From contig WELB01000022.1 of assembly GCA_009602725.1 (NCBI GenBank), positions 504,549-523,702 of the forward strand: a stretch of DNA of 19,154 nucleotides, written 5' to 3'. Source of the DNA: Spirogloea muscicola. Taxonomy: Eukaryota; Streptophyta; Zygnematophyceae; Spirogloeales; Spirogloeaceae. Of this stretch, positions 1 through 9,990 are shown one piece after another; within the stretch, counting starts at the first letter, position 1; each line of letters begins with the position of its first letter. The position numbers and the translations under genes were made by a program. The notes under the pieces were generated by a model. That model saw only the letters and a program-made list of their open reading frames with translations. It had not been told where the DNA came from and searched no databases.

Positions 1-145
1 GGCGGCGAGGCCTCGCATGGTGGCGGCAGCCGGCGCTGGCCGGCGCCGCAGCAGCTTCCGGCGGAGCGGCAGCCGAGGCCGGACGCCACGGTAGTGCGTG
101 CTGCAACGGCGGCGGCTCGCCGGCGACGACGGCGGCTGGCGGGGC
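1..145 (+). promoter_or_regulatory. 5' leader of the WD40 gene
   Basis: This GC-rich leader, cut by the window edge, has CGG-type low complexity and a possible 25-codon upstream ORF. No TATA box is visible, and the transcription start may lie outside the window. Confidence 0.4.
17..94 (+). promoter_or_regulatory. Possible upstream ORF in the leader of the WD40 gene
   Basis: An ATG at 17-19 opens a 25-codon frame closed by TAG at 92-94, about 50 bases before the chosen start of the WD40 gene at 146. It is in the same frame as the main ORF, so the stop also shows that the main protein cannot begin further upstream in this frame. The small peptide is rich in Gly, Arg and Ser, as expected from GC-rich leader sequence. 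Whether it lies in the transcript is unknown because the transcription start cannot be seen. Confidence 0.3.
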
Positions 146-3100
146 ATGTCTGCCAGCGGCAACCCGCGGGACGATGGCGGGGAGCCGGAGAGCGGCGGCA
201 AGGCCAAGGAGCGCATGTTGGCAGCCGCTCGCCGCTCTGCCCATGGCTGCGCTGCTGAGCCGCAGGCCAGCGAGGCTGGCACCCAGGCCGCCATGGAGGC
301 TGGCGCCCGGGCCGTCACGGCGGACGTCGGGGCCGACCTCGGCGAGGTGTACTTCCTAGTGATGCACTTCCTCGCCGGCGGGCCGTGCACGGCTGCCGCG
401 CGCCAGCTCCAGGACGAGCTGCTTCAGCACAAGCTCCTGCCCAGGCGGTACCATGCGCACTACGAGCGGCAGGGCCCTCCGGCCGAGGCCAGTGATGGCA
501 ACGTCATGTCATTCCCGCTCGTCTACTCGGAGGTCAAGGAGCGGTGAGCTGCTGCAGCTCCTATGGTTCGCTTCAAATGGGTTCCCATAGAATCTGCTTC
601 TGTGCAACTTGGGTATCTAATTGAGAATGGCGATTGGCCAATGTTTTGCTACACTCAGCTCCCGACAGTGTCGGTGTCTCCTGCTGTGCATTGCACTTGC
701 CACCTCACTTTGCAGCAGCTCTGTCTGTGCGCTTGAGGCTAGGCGAGACTGTAACACGGCTGGCCTGTTCCAGGTACAAGCACGTGGGCCACGACCACCT
801 ACTGCGCATCTTGGACCAGCACGTACTTCGCACCTCCTCGCTCAGTCAAGGCCAGGAGGGTGCTCTCGATGTGCTCAGTGCTGCAGACAAACCAACATTG
901 CTGGGCGGCGGAGGGTTCTCCTTGCTGGATGGTAAGCATTGGAAAGCCATCAGGCACTTCCTGTTAAAAAGAATGAAGCTCCAAGATCTCACTAAGACAA
1001 GACAAGGGGAAGGGGCAAGAGCAGGGACTTGCTTGTACACTTGCTCCCAATGTACACAATGTTGGTGACATAAGCAGGTCAAGAGCAGGTCACCGATGTC
1101 CTTTTGACACCTTGCACTGGCAATTCGTCAGAGGAGAGAGCAAGTAGGGAGGTTCCATACCTTGTCCGGCAGATGCGCTGGCCACAGTGGCGAGCGGACC
1201 CCATCAGAGCTCTCACGCTACGGGAGGCTGGCGGGGGCTTCCGTGGGAGGCCCAACAGCTTGCCCTCCTCCAGGCTCTCAAGCTACGTACTCGCAAAGCC
1301 AAGTGTGTTGATCAACCGCATCGACATGATCAAGAAGCTGCGTGGGCACGTCAATGCTGTCTACTGTGGTATGCTGCTCCCGACTCAGGCAGATGTGCTG
1401 CATGCATACAAGTGAAAGATGGTGCTCAACAGCTATGCTTTTTGTTCATAGTGGGCACACAGCACTTGGTAGTGCATGTTGAGGACCTCTGAAGGTGCCC
1501 GTGCACAAGGCACTCTGGTTGACTGCAACTAAAGGCTGGCGCTTCATGTGGGGTTTTGCAGCTATATTTGACAGAACTGGCCAGCTGGTAATCACAGGTA
1601 GCGATGACCGCCTCGTCAAGATCTGGTCAATGGAGACAGCTCTGTGCCTCACCAGCTGTCGCGGACATGAGGTGAGCTCTTGATGCCGTTGTGCTCGGGC
1701 CTTCGCAGGCATGTGCACAATTGCTCTCTCTGCTGGTTGGTGAGTCATTCTGGGCTTAAGCAGGGCGTGCCTTGATAATCTTTTCTGCTAGGTATAACAG
1801 CATGTAGTTAAGCAATCCAATTGCAACACGAAACACAATCTGATTTCTGCGTTTTATACTCAAGAAGCCAGATTTGCGATGCTGCAGTAGCAAGGATTCG
1901 GCTGGGCTGCACTGTTGCCATTGGGCTGTACTGTGACTATCACTGTTGTCGATTGTCCAGGGCGACATCACCGATTTGGCAGTGAACAGCGACAACAAAC
2001 TGGTGGCGTCTTCCTCCAATGACTGGACAGTCCGTGTAGTAAGTAAATGGCTGAGAGGCCTCAAGACCACCTGAAGAGCTTGTGACAGGGCTCCCATGAC
2101 CAAGCACAGATCTCGACTTGTTGGAAAACTAGTAGGGCCACATAATGCAGAGCTGGAGACTGCTACTTGCCTTTAATGAGCGAGGTCGACCACGCAGACT
2201 AATAGCCCTATGCTGTCCATGCTCCTGTCCCTTGTCAGTATGCGTTCAGAGTTGCAAATATGACCTGTAGCATCCTTCTCTTTGCTCCTGTACTTCACTC
2301 TTACAGTGGCGACTGCCTGACGGAGGACCCATAGCGGTCCTTGGAACCGGACAATCTAGTCCAGAATGCTGGGGCCACACTCTAGCAGTCACAGCTATTG
2401 CCTTCTCACCTCGGACGAGCTGTGCAACACAACTCCTCTCGTGTGACTTCCACACTTCTTCCTTCATGTTTCGAGTTGCCTTCACAACTCATCTATTTTC
2501 TGGATGTCCGAGATTTTAAATTTCCTGCATTACTCCGTCGTTTCAATTGTCACCTTCGGAAGCATTTGGCGGTGTGCTGGCTGTCTCTGTACTGAAAGGC
2601 GTGTTGTAAAGTGCAGAGCGTCTGATGATGGAACCTGCCTCTTGTGGAAAGCCACTGATGCCACTTTACCACCGCGAGTGTACAAGCCTTCCAGCCCGAG
2701 CCCCGAGCCACTGTGTAAGAAATGATGCAGAAATTTGATAATTAGACAGTGAAGCGGATGTGCTACACTAGTTTGCTACACACGAGCATTGTATTCTGTC
2801 AACCTCTACACCTTCTATTTATCAGGTCCAAGAACTCCTTGACTTGGGGTTGCTCTGGACCTGCACTGGTCATGTTGTTGCCTGGTGCTTTGCAGCAGGG
2901 CGCACAGCGCAAGTTGCAGGCTTGAGGAATGTCGTGGATCCCCATGGCCAGAGTCAGAGTCCCCAGCAGATTCTCTGCTGCGCCTTCAACTCTGATGGCT
3001 CTATCTTCGTTACTGGCAGCAACGACCACGTAGCTCGGGTATATTTTCGTATTTAAAAGCATTTGTGGCCAGGTTATGAGCAGGGTAGAACAGAGTGCTA

Positions 3101-6100
3101 AACATCTCTTTACGTACGGTGATCAGCACACCGTAAGAGCAAGCAGGCACGGTCTTCAGATTGCTTCATCCACAAAGAATACTACTATGTAGCTTGCATG
3201 AAGAATGGCAGTTGCGATTACATTCGTGTCCGTTGGGATGAGCCTTCTGTGTTTTGCACCTTTGGCAAGCTTGAGCGGGCGTGCCTATCCAGGTCTGGGA
3301 TGCTAACAGCAGATCAGCCACAAGTCAATCCATCAACACTGAGATAGCCATCCTCAGGGGACACGAGAAGGAGGTCAATTATGTCCAGTTCAGGTATAGT
3401 ATGCAAGACCTGATTGTTGATTTGAGTGTCTGCTGGATTGCAGCTGTACAGCTTATGTGTTCACAATTACATGGAACATATGTATACACAAGTATGTGGA
3501 GCATAAGGGGATCAAATGACCAATTAACAAGCATGTGCTTCTCCTTCTTGCCTGCAGCGGCTGCGCAAGTAGGCATGCAGTCGCCCTCAGCAGCTCAGAG
3601 AGGTAGGAGCTCTTTGCAAGTTGTACAGAAGTCCTCAGATTTTTTACAAAGACTTAAGAGCCCATTGGTTCTGGGATGTCACATGCATCACGCAGTAGTG
3701 GAAATTGACATCTTGCTTTCCACCCTATCTTTCTGCTTCGAGCATCTTGAGCAACAGAGAAACATCTCATGTTGATTGCCTCCATCTTGCAACCAAGAAG
3801 ACGGTGTTAGGGGGCAAGAACTCAAAGGCGTCAAGCTTCCGCTATGGCTTGTCTGTGAAGGCCTTGAGCTTTGCACTTCTTAGACATTGGGCTTCCTTTC
3901 TTCTGTTGGTCAGTCATTGTTCCTCAAGAACAGCTGCAGACAACATCGTGACCTGCTCTCGTGACGGGACTGCGATCATCTGGATGCCTCGGGCCCGCCC
4001 CAAGCATCATGTGGGTGAATCTGGAATGATAGTATCTTCTCTTGCTTCTCTGCTCAGATGCTCTGAATGCCAGCTTCCAGATAAAGTCACGTGATGAGGC
4101 TGCAGAAAGTCTGCCACTGTTCTCGGAAAAGCAAGGCTGCTCAGCTGCCAAGAGAGTTGAAGATGTTGTGTCTATGGCTGTTGTAATAACATTGGCAGCA
4201 TAAGGGCCGGGCTTGGGTGAAGGCGTATCATCTCAAAGTACCGCTGCCAAGCCCAGCAAAGACTGGAGGCAGCCGTGCGAAGCTCCAGGCCATTCCGTGT
4301 GGAGTCAATGTCATGACCTGGTCTCTTGACAATAGATTTGTCATGGCTGCAATAATGGGTGAGCTTGATACTTGCTGTAGGCCCTTTTGCCAGAAGTCTT
4401 CTTGTAGTGAACCTCAATCGATCATATTGCAAAACTGAGCAGTCCTAAGTATGTCAGATTAACACAACGCTAAGTACAAGGTCATATGACTCTCATTAAA
4501 TACAGTTTATGGACACTTCTTACCGAAAAAATCTGCTGTCACCATGTATCATCAGAGTCATGGGCAACACATGATATTTATCTTGGAGGACATAGGTCTG
4601 CTCGTTGACATGTCATGATCGCATGCAAAGTATCGCAGAGCTTCTCCATCTATGAGCACACGGCACAGGAGTGCCGAGTGAGTCCACGTTAGCATGATAA
4701 TCAGATCTGATGTGTGGTTCCTCGTGGTAAGGGGTGGTGCAGACTGCAGGATTTGTGTTTGGAATGCAGCTGATGGCAGCCTTGTGCACAGCTTGAGCGG
4801 CCATGATAAGCAGGTCAGATTACTCAATGGACCTGCTGCGAAGGCTAGCGTTTCAGAAGGCTTTCACAGGAGCTTTGCAAATATACCAGGCTCTGATGTG
4901 CCATGCTTTGTATGTCAGAAATATGAAAGCTTAGTCCAGCCTAGAGTGCTCGAGAAATGAGACGTACATAAGTAATGCTTGGATTTTGCACCTTGCTTTA
5001 CATCACTGCCAGACATATGTTCTCGATGTACATCCCTTCAATCCTCGGATTGCCATGAGCGCTGGTTATGACGGCAAGATCATTGTCTGGGATGTAAGTG
5101 ACCGTTGGACCCAGCACTTGTTTCACATGTATGCATCTACGACGAAGTGATGTCTCGTTGAGGCTCAGTGATCTGAATAGGAGGTCTCGCAAAACAAAGC
5201 AGTCAACAGCTGGCATGGACTACAAGGGTAGAATCAGTCACTAAGCTCTTTTCAAACAACCAAACTCACTTAAGAATGCTAGTACAAGGCAATTCAACTG
5301 GCAGCACAACTAAGGTATTTGTCCTCATGCAGGTCTGAAGACCTTCTTGTTCCTGTGTCATGTAGATCTGGGAGGGCCAAGCAGTCAGAGTGTACACCAC
5401 TGCTTGCGGTTCGTCCGAGCCCTACAGCCTTGTGGACGCCCATTTTTCTCCGTAAGAACCAACTCAACCACCAAGACTTATCCATCTTCCAGAGTCCTGT
5501 TTGAAGCGCAAGTATCAGTAAAATGGGAACTCAGACGTGTATCAGAAATGCAAAAAGAGGGCTTCTCTTGCTTTTGTGAGGTCCTTGAAAGCACTCTCAC
5601 ATTGACAAGCACCTTTAGCAGCAGCGGCATCATCAGTATCAGAAACTCATTGTTGTAATAGAGCTGGGATAGCTTCTCTTCCTGCATAATTTTGCTGCAT
5701 TCATTGCTCTATTCTCGAGGAGCCTGGATTGTGTATTAAACTCAGCTTGTCTAATGCATGCAGGGATGGTACTTCGATGGTAGTCTCGGACGAGGTCGGG
5801 CAGATCTACCTCTTCTCCACGGGCGCTGGCAAGAGTCAACAGGAGGCTCAATATGACCAGGTGAAGAGGACCTCCAAGCCAGACATTCCTTTTAACGCAC
5901 AAAAGCTTCTAGGTGACCACTTCGCGAGCTGGATATCCAGATGGGTCCTTGCTGATTCAGTGGCTTTTTACTTGCAGTTCTTCCTCGGCGACTATGGATT
6001 GCTCCTGAGAGATGGGCACGGGAATGTTCTCGATCAGGTACTAAAGTCTGACATGTCACCGTATACTAGGATTTACGAGTTTCTTGTGCTCCATGACTCG

Positions 6101-8016
6101 GTCACACAGCTCTTGTGCTGTTGCAGATCGTGCACGTTCTATCATGTGTAATATGTTCGATAAATGTCGCTTGTCAATATGTCATGGCCATAGCTCAGTG
6201 TGCCATGCAATTGCCATTTAGTCTGGCATATGGAAGACAAAGTGCTGCCGGTCAGTACTTTGTCTTCCATAAGACCTATTGACCTGTTGTCTGCGATTAA
6301 TGTCGCTTGTTCATATGTCATGGCCATAGCTCGGTGTGGCATGCAATTGCCATTTAGTCTGGCATATGGAAGACAAAGTGCTGCCGGTCCGTACTTCCAG
6401 GTCAGCTGTAGTCTTGTGTTGCTACCAGGCTAGCTAGCGGATGCTAAGCTCTTCTGCTGATTGGCATGTGACAGGAGACAGAATTGCCTCCTCACGAGCG
6501 AAATGTGAGGGACCTACTTTGCGATGCAGGTATCATAAACTTAACGAGGTCTTGACGAGCATTCGATCTTGTGTGAAAGTCTTTAGGGCACGGGCAAAAT
6601 GGAGATTGTTGTCAGTGTGCGCTCCAACCCAGCTTTGGTTACAGATCCGTCAGGTGATATTGGATGGTATTGCGCCAACTTGTTGGGTCTTTGAGACTAT
6701 ATATATGTCATTGTTCAGCTTCACACTGACACTGTGGGGCTTATGCCAGGCATGATTCCTTACCCCGAGCCCATCCAGAGCAACTTCCAGCGGCGGCGCC
6801 TCTCCTTGCTGGGGCGTCGCTGGTCACCAGGTGTGTCGGCGCGGGCGCGGGCAGCTGCCGTCTCCAGTCGACGTGTGGCAGCTGAGCTGGGAGATTATTT
6901 GCCAGACCATGATGACAGGTTTGTGCAGCTGCCCTTAGCATCAAGGGCTTTTAGCAGCTGGGACGGCTGGGGCGCCCCTTGACACTGCCGCCCAAGTTTA
7001 TTGATTAGTCATGGCTGATTCGTCAGATGCGGGTGCATCTCACAGGACCAGGTCAGGTGAAGACACAATCCGGGGAAGGGTGAGGAGCTCGGGGCGGGGG
7101 ACGTCCAATGTGGCTTACATTGATGTTGCTGAGGAGGACGAGGAGAGAGGAGGCGAAGGTGACAGTGAGGAAGAGGAGGGAGGGTCAAACTACACGGCAA
7201 GCAGGGATGCGGAACTCTCAGACAGTGAGTCGGGCTCAGATACTTCCACGAGCGAGAGCGAGCTGGATACAGAGGCCACCACCAGGACTCTCCGATCTGC
7301 TGCGCAGCCGAAGGAGGCACGCGCTACGCACGTCAGGAAGAAGAGGGACGCTGTGAGTATTGGGGTACGTCAGAGTACAGTAGTGAGAGTGATGGTCATC
7401 GAGAGTCTTGCTCTATAGCTGGGCAGCACAGACTGTACACACAGGCAGCACACACAGATTTGCCGGGGCTAGCTTCGTCTGAAGTGTTGGGCTTGCATGT
7501 GTCAGCCATAGTAAGACACTCTGCATCAAAGTGCAGGTGTGCTTCTCGCAGAGGGGGCGGAGGCTGAAGCGCAGGGAGACTGAGGTCGAGAGCGACGCTG
7601 ATGGCTCAGACTTTGAAGCGGAAACTCAGAAGAGGAAGAGGGAGAGGGAGAAGCGGGACCGCAAGCGGGAACGGCGGCGGAAGGACCGCGCTTCAGCCCG
7701 GGCTGCAAGCCTGTCTGAGTGTTCAGCAGAGCCTGCATCACAACAGGGAGGAGCTCGCGAAGCAGCTGCAGCTGAATGCGCTGAGCCTTCAGGCGCACTT
7801 GAGAGTTGGGTACCCCGTGGAGAGAGGTCGGCTCGAGTCCATGATGCTGGCACAGAGCCTGCTTACAGCGCACAGTTTGCGCTGCCGCTGGGCTGGGACG
7901 GTGGGCGGCGGCCGCGGACGCAGCGGCCGCGGCAGCTGCGCATCATCCTCCGAGGTGCACGCTTGCCCAGAAGCGCCGACGGTTGCTCCCAGTCCCCGGC
8001 CCTACCAGGCGACTGA
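146..8016 (+). CDS. BRWD/PHIP-family WD40-repeat protein, 21 exons, no bromodomain seen
   Basis: Family role: BRWD/PHIP proteins are nuclear WD40 scaffolds that bind chromatin and, in some members, act as CUL4-DDB1 receptors. Model exons: 146-543, 774-931, 1132-1368, 1562-1671, 1961-2038, 2307-2440, 2617-2714, 2896-3038, 3293-3393, 3558-3602, 3929-4010, 4205-4358, 4743-4813, 5013-5093, 5366-5451, 5764-5860, 5978-6037, 6475-6529, 6750-6830, 7009-7352, 7552-8016. All introns are GT-AG, all phases agree, total 1025 aa. The start ATG at 146 is the first in frame after a stop at 92. The conserved N-terminal region (about residues 63-255) has GEVYFLVMHFLAGGPC and MRWPQWRADPIRALTLREAG. Eight WD-type blades follow (about 255-690), with IKKLRGHVNAVYC, GSDDRLVKIWS, DNIVTCSRDGTAIIW and YVLDVHPFNPRIAMSAGYDG. 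FFLGDYGLLLRD and MIPYPEPIQSNFQRRRL match the family's post-WD40 segment. The tail is acidic/Ser-rich, then Arg/Lys-rich. Exons 1-18 are firm; the 19/20 junction and the 3' end are not. Confidence 0.87.
2894..2898 (+). other. Tandem (NAGNAG) splice acceptor before exon 8
   Basis: The acceptor reads GCAGCAG behind a pyrimidine-rich run (TGGTGCTTTGCAG). Use of the first AG starts exon 8 at 2896 and of the second at 2899. Both keep the phase set by exon 7, which ends in phase 1 at 2714. The two products would differ by one residue between blades 3 and 4 of the WD40 array. Which one is used cannot be told from DNA. Confidence 0.5.
6162..6396 (+). repeat. Direct duplication of about 99 bp in intron 17
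   Basis: Copies at about 6162-6260 and 6298-6396 are offset by 136 bases and separated by 37 unique bases. By eye I count about five mismatches plus a single-base indel near the left edge, so roughly 95% identity. Shared blocks include TCATGGCCATAGCTC and TGGAAGACAAAGTGCTGCCG. The duplication lies wholly within the intron between exons 17 and 18 and disturbs no coding sequence. High similarity in non-coding DNA suggests a recent duplication or gene conversion. Confidence 0.85.
6230..6270 (+). repeat. 14-bp perfect inverted repeat (hairpin) in intron 17
   Basis: ATGGAAGACAAAGT at 6230-6243 is the exact reverse complement of ACTTTGTCTTCCAT at 6257-6270, with a 13-base loop. The left arm and loop belong to the first copy of the 99-bp duplication. 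The right arm runs into the spacer between copies, so the second copy cannot form the same full stem. It could be a fold in the pre-mRNA, or a trace of how the duplication arose. Confidence 0.85.
6831..6982 (+). other. Possible extension of exon 19 ending in a stop at 6980-6982
   Basis: After MIPYPEPIQSNFQRRRL and GRRWSP the frame stays open past the chosen donor at 6831 and ends with TGA at 6980-6982. The extra 50 or so residues (including VAAELGDYLPDHDD and VQLPLASRAF) loosely resemble the short acidic segment that follows this motif in plant homologues. It may therefore be real coding sequence with a later donor, for example GTTTGT at 6919 (phase 2) or GTGTGG at 6873 (phase 1). It could also be an alternative short C-terminus if the intron is retained. 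Confidence 0.4.
7009..7352 (+). other. Acidic, Ser-rich tail exon of the WD40 protein (exon 20)
   Basis: An open segment with strong charge pattern: SSDAGASHRTRSGED, then YIDVAEEDEERGGEG and DSEEEEGG, then SDSESGSDTSTSESELD, ending KKRDA before a GTGAGT donor at 7353. Such Ser/Glu/Asp tails follow the WD40 array in this family. Two acceptors (after 7008 and after 7026) both give the phase-1 join expected from a donor at 6831, so its exact start is unsettled. Downstream, exon 21 (7552-8016) turns strongly basic. Confidence 0.65.
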
Positions 8017-8353
8017 AGGACAGGCCTGTTCTCTAACTTCGGCCGGGAGCACTATTGACGACCTCAGAGCAGGGAGTGGTCAGAGCTGAGCTGCGATTGG
8101 ACCAGCATAGCCCAGCGCTTCACTGGAGGTGCTCTCTTGTTTGATGGGGGATGGTGGCGCATACCGCTTCCTGGTCATGCTCGGGGGAGTTCACCCAGGT
8201 ACAGATTATGTCAGGTTGGCTTGAACTATTAAATCCAAAGGTCATGATGGTGACACGACGGCTGTGCTCTTTCCTGTCCCTAGCTGAGCCATAGGTAGAC
8301 ATTATTGACAAGCTCGCCTACAGAGCTAGTCGGTTGGGCTCAAGTGCGGAGGC

Positions 8354-8363
8354 TGAGGCCTCA
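8354..8363. repeat. 10-bp palindrome TGAGGCCTCA
   Basis: A perfect palindrome about 340 bases past the WD40 stop, with a related GAGGC element close on each side (GGAGGCTGAGGCCTCATTTG at 8348-8367, then GAGGC). It may be chance in GC-rich sequence; no known site is assigned. Confidence 0.35.
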
Positions 8364-8879
8364 TTTGAGGCACTCGTAGCCCCAAGATCCCGGCCTAGCC
8401 TTTGGCTTTACGTCAAGCATTCAACTGCTCATCCTCACTGTGGTCTGGTGTCGTTTGGGGCCACTATCAAAGTGGGCACGCGGCTACGTGGGTTGGGGGG
8501 CATGCCGGCCCCTTCAGAACTCGGCCCGATCCGTTTGGGCTGTCCTTTCACAGCCACTCGCCCCCTGGAAAGATCTTCTTACTTACTCGCAAGCACCTAC
8601 CTCCTTAGGGGCTCCAGGGCTGGGACTCCGCAGTGCAGGAGCATCAGAAGCGGCGGGGCGAGAGAGAAGGCGCATGAAGTGGACGGGCGGCCAACCCGAG
8701 CCAGTACACTGTTCACTCACGAGGCAAAGTAAGTGCAAGATCGGGGCTACATAACCGGAAGCTCCAGGCTGGAGGGGATTTAAAGCAGGGCAAGGGCACG
8801 GCTGGAAAGGGGGATGCAGAGTGGTGGGGCGTGGCCGGTGCGCCGGCCGCTGGGCCGAGGCCGAGCGGATACGAGCATC

Positions 8880-9530
8880 GTGTGAGTAGGGTGGTGGGTG
8901 GGACCGGGGGGCCGAATGGCAGGGCCGTGGTGGGTGAGGCACGGGGGAGGGAGGGTAAATGAAAGAAGCTCGTCCACAGCAAGGCGAAGCTCGTTGCTTG
9001 GGGGATTGGCTGTGGTAAGAGCTTCCATATGCCCTCTTTTCTATGGGCGAGCACTTTCTTTTTCCAGAGAAACGGAAGTGAGCTCCATCCAAAGGGGCGG
9101 AGGGCTGTGAACCAGTTAATCTGGCCGCGCTTGCTCTGTGAATAGGAGAAAGGGCTCGCCCATTGAGGATAGGGGCTGGATAAGCCAGCCCAGAAAAGGA
9201 TGAACAAAGTACGAGAAGGGGGGCCAGGGGAAGCGCTGGCCGTGAACAGCCAGCCCGAAAAGGGAAGTAAGCTCATCCAAGTGGCTCGCTCAAAGGGTGC
9301 GAGGGCTGTGAGAAGCCAGAAGCGGAAGGGCAGGAGAAGGAGGCCGAGAGAGGGGAGGGGTTGGTGCCTGGAGCGGGAGGGAAAAGAGACGGAGCGGGAC
9401 CATGGAGGAGGGAGGGAGAGGCGGGGCCGGGGGGAGAGAAAGCGGCTGACAGGCGGGAAGGAAGCGCGGCGGAGTAAGGGGGTGCTGGTCGGTGAGGAGG
9501 GGGTTGGCGCCCGGGGCGTGTCCCGTTGAG
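8880..9530 (+). repeat. Purine-rich, G-run-rich low-complexity stretch
   Basis: The + strand is dominated by G and A, with many runs of three or more G (for example GGGACCGGGGGGCCGAATGG near 8900 and GGAGGAGGGAGGGAG near 9403). The bias is strongest at about 9290-9520. This favours G-quadruplex or triplex folding and explains the long stop-free frames on the - strand. About 600 bases downstream (10140-10330) the + strand becomes C-rich instead. Confidence 0.7.
9069..9318 (+). repeat. Degenerate repeat units within the purine-rich stretch
   Basis: Two diverged copies can be seen. GGAAGTGAGCTCCATCCAAA near 9073 matches GGAAGTAAGCTCATCCAAG near 9262, each followed by a GAGGGCTGTGA block (near 9101 and 9301). 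The neighbouring AGCCAGCCCAGAAAAGG (near 9182) matches AGCCAGCCCGAAAAGG (near 9246). The units have drifted, with insertions between the matched blocks, so this is an old, partly decayed array of about 190-bp spacing. On the - strand the same units give the repeated WLLTAL/WFTALRPFG-like strings of a 302-codon frame. Confidence 0.6.
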
Positions 9531-9746
9531 CGCCCAGCGGGGTGGCACCTGGGAGCGGCGGCCGCCCAGGAGGAATCCCCAGATCCTCAGCACCGCCAGC
9601 GGTTGCCAGGGGCCTGGGCACAGAGGGCCAGGGTGGGGGGGCGCGCCTCGCCGGCCCGTTGACCGGGGGGCAAAGGAAAGCCCGCGGCTTGAGCTAGCCG
9701 CGCCCCCCGCCGCCCGGCCGTCCGATGCGCCGATCGGGTTGTCAAT

Positions 9747-9767
9747 CGCCGTCCGATTAAGACGGCG
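9747..9767. repeat. Short perfect hairpin, 7-bp stem
   Basis: CGCCGTC at 9747-9753 is the reverse complement of GACGGCG at 9761-9767 around a 7-base loop (CGATTAA). It lies in the intergenic region about 870 bases before the lyase ATG. A stem this short arises often by chance in GC-rich DNA. Confidence 0.35.
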
Positions 9768-9888
9768 GCCAGGTCAACGGCCCCGCCCCGGGGGTCCAGA
9801 TGCCCGCCGGCGCAGGCGCCGGAATCGGCCGAGCGGGCAGGCACCCAAAATGTACATTAAGGAGAATAAACTGAGGCGCCCACGACCC

Positions 9889-9990
9889 AAGCGGTCCGGT
9901 CCATCTAGTAGCCGCGCCAGGGGCGGGGAATTAAATGAAGCTAGCTAAGCGGTCCTGTAGTCACCGCGCCGGGGGCGGAAATTCAGATTA
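9889..9990 (+). repeat. Two-copy degenerate tandem repeat of about 56 bp
   Basis: AAGCGGTCCGGTCCATCTAG at 9889-9908, then CCGCGCCAGGGGCGGGGAAT, is echoed by TAAGCGGTCCTGTAGTCACC at 9946-9965, then GCGCCGGGGGCGGAAATTC. Copies are adjacent and share the order AGCGGTCC / CGCGCC / GGGGCGG / AAATT. The array lies upstream of the lyase gene and could be regulatory or neutral. Confidence 0.65.

Larger units (their letters stand above)
1369..7551 (+). other. Introns of the WD40 gene (20 introns, about 117-437 nt)
   Basis: Intervals between the exons listed for the WD40 gene. Donors include GTGAGC, GTAAGC, GTAAGT and GTAAGA. Acceptors are mostly CAG behind a pyrimidine-rich stretch; intron 10 uses AAG (3927-3928 before exon 11) and intron 14 uses TAG. 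Most introns have in-frame stops, which explains the many short frames in this region. Two stand out: intron 16 (5861-5977) is 117 nt, a multiple of three, with no in-frame stop; intron 17 (6038-6474) carries a direct duplication and a hairpin. Introns 1 and 2 (544-773 and 932-1131) lie before this interval. Confidence 0.8.

Noticed and set aside
8334-9110. Open frames on the + strand after the WD40 gene (8334-8732, 8440-8754, 8898-9110), checked as a possible bromodomain
   Set aside because: No bromodomain hallmarks (PMDL, YN pair) or any other family motif were seen, and composition follows the GC-rich DNA.
8713-9621. 302-codon open frame on the - strand
   Set aside because: It lies in the purine-rich stretch, where the complementary strand has few stops. 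Its Pro/Ser/Leu-rich product contains repeats that mirror the DNA repeats, and no domain is recognisable.
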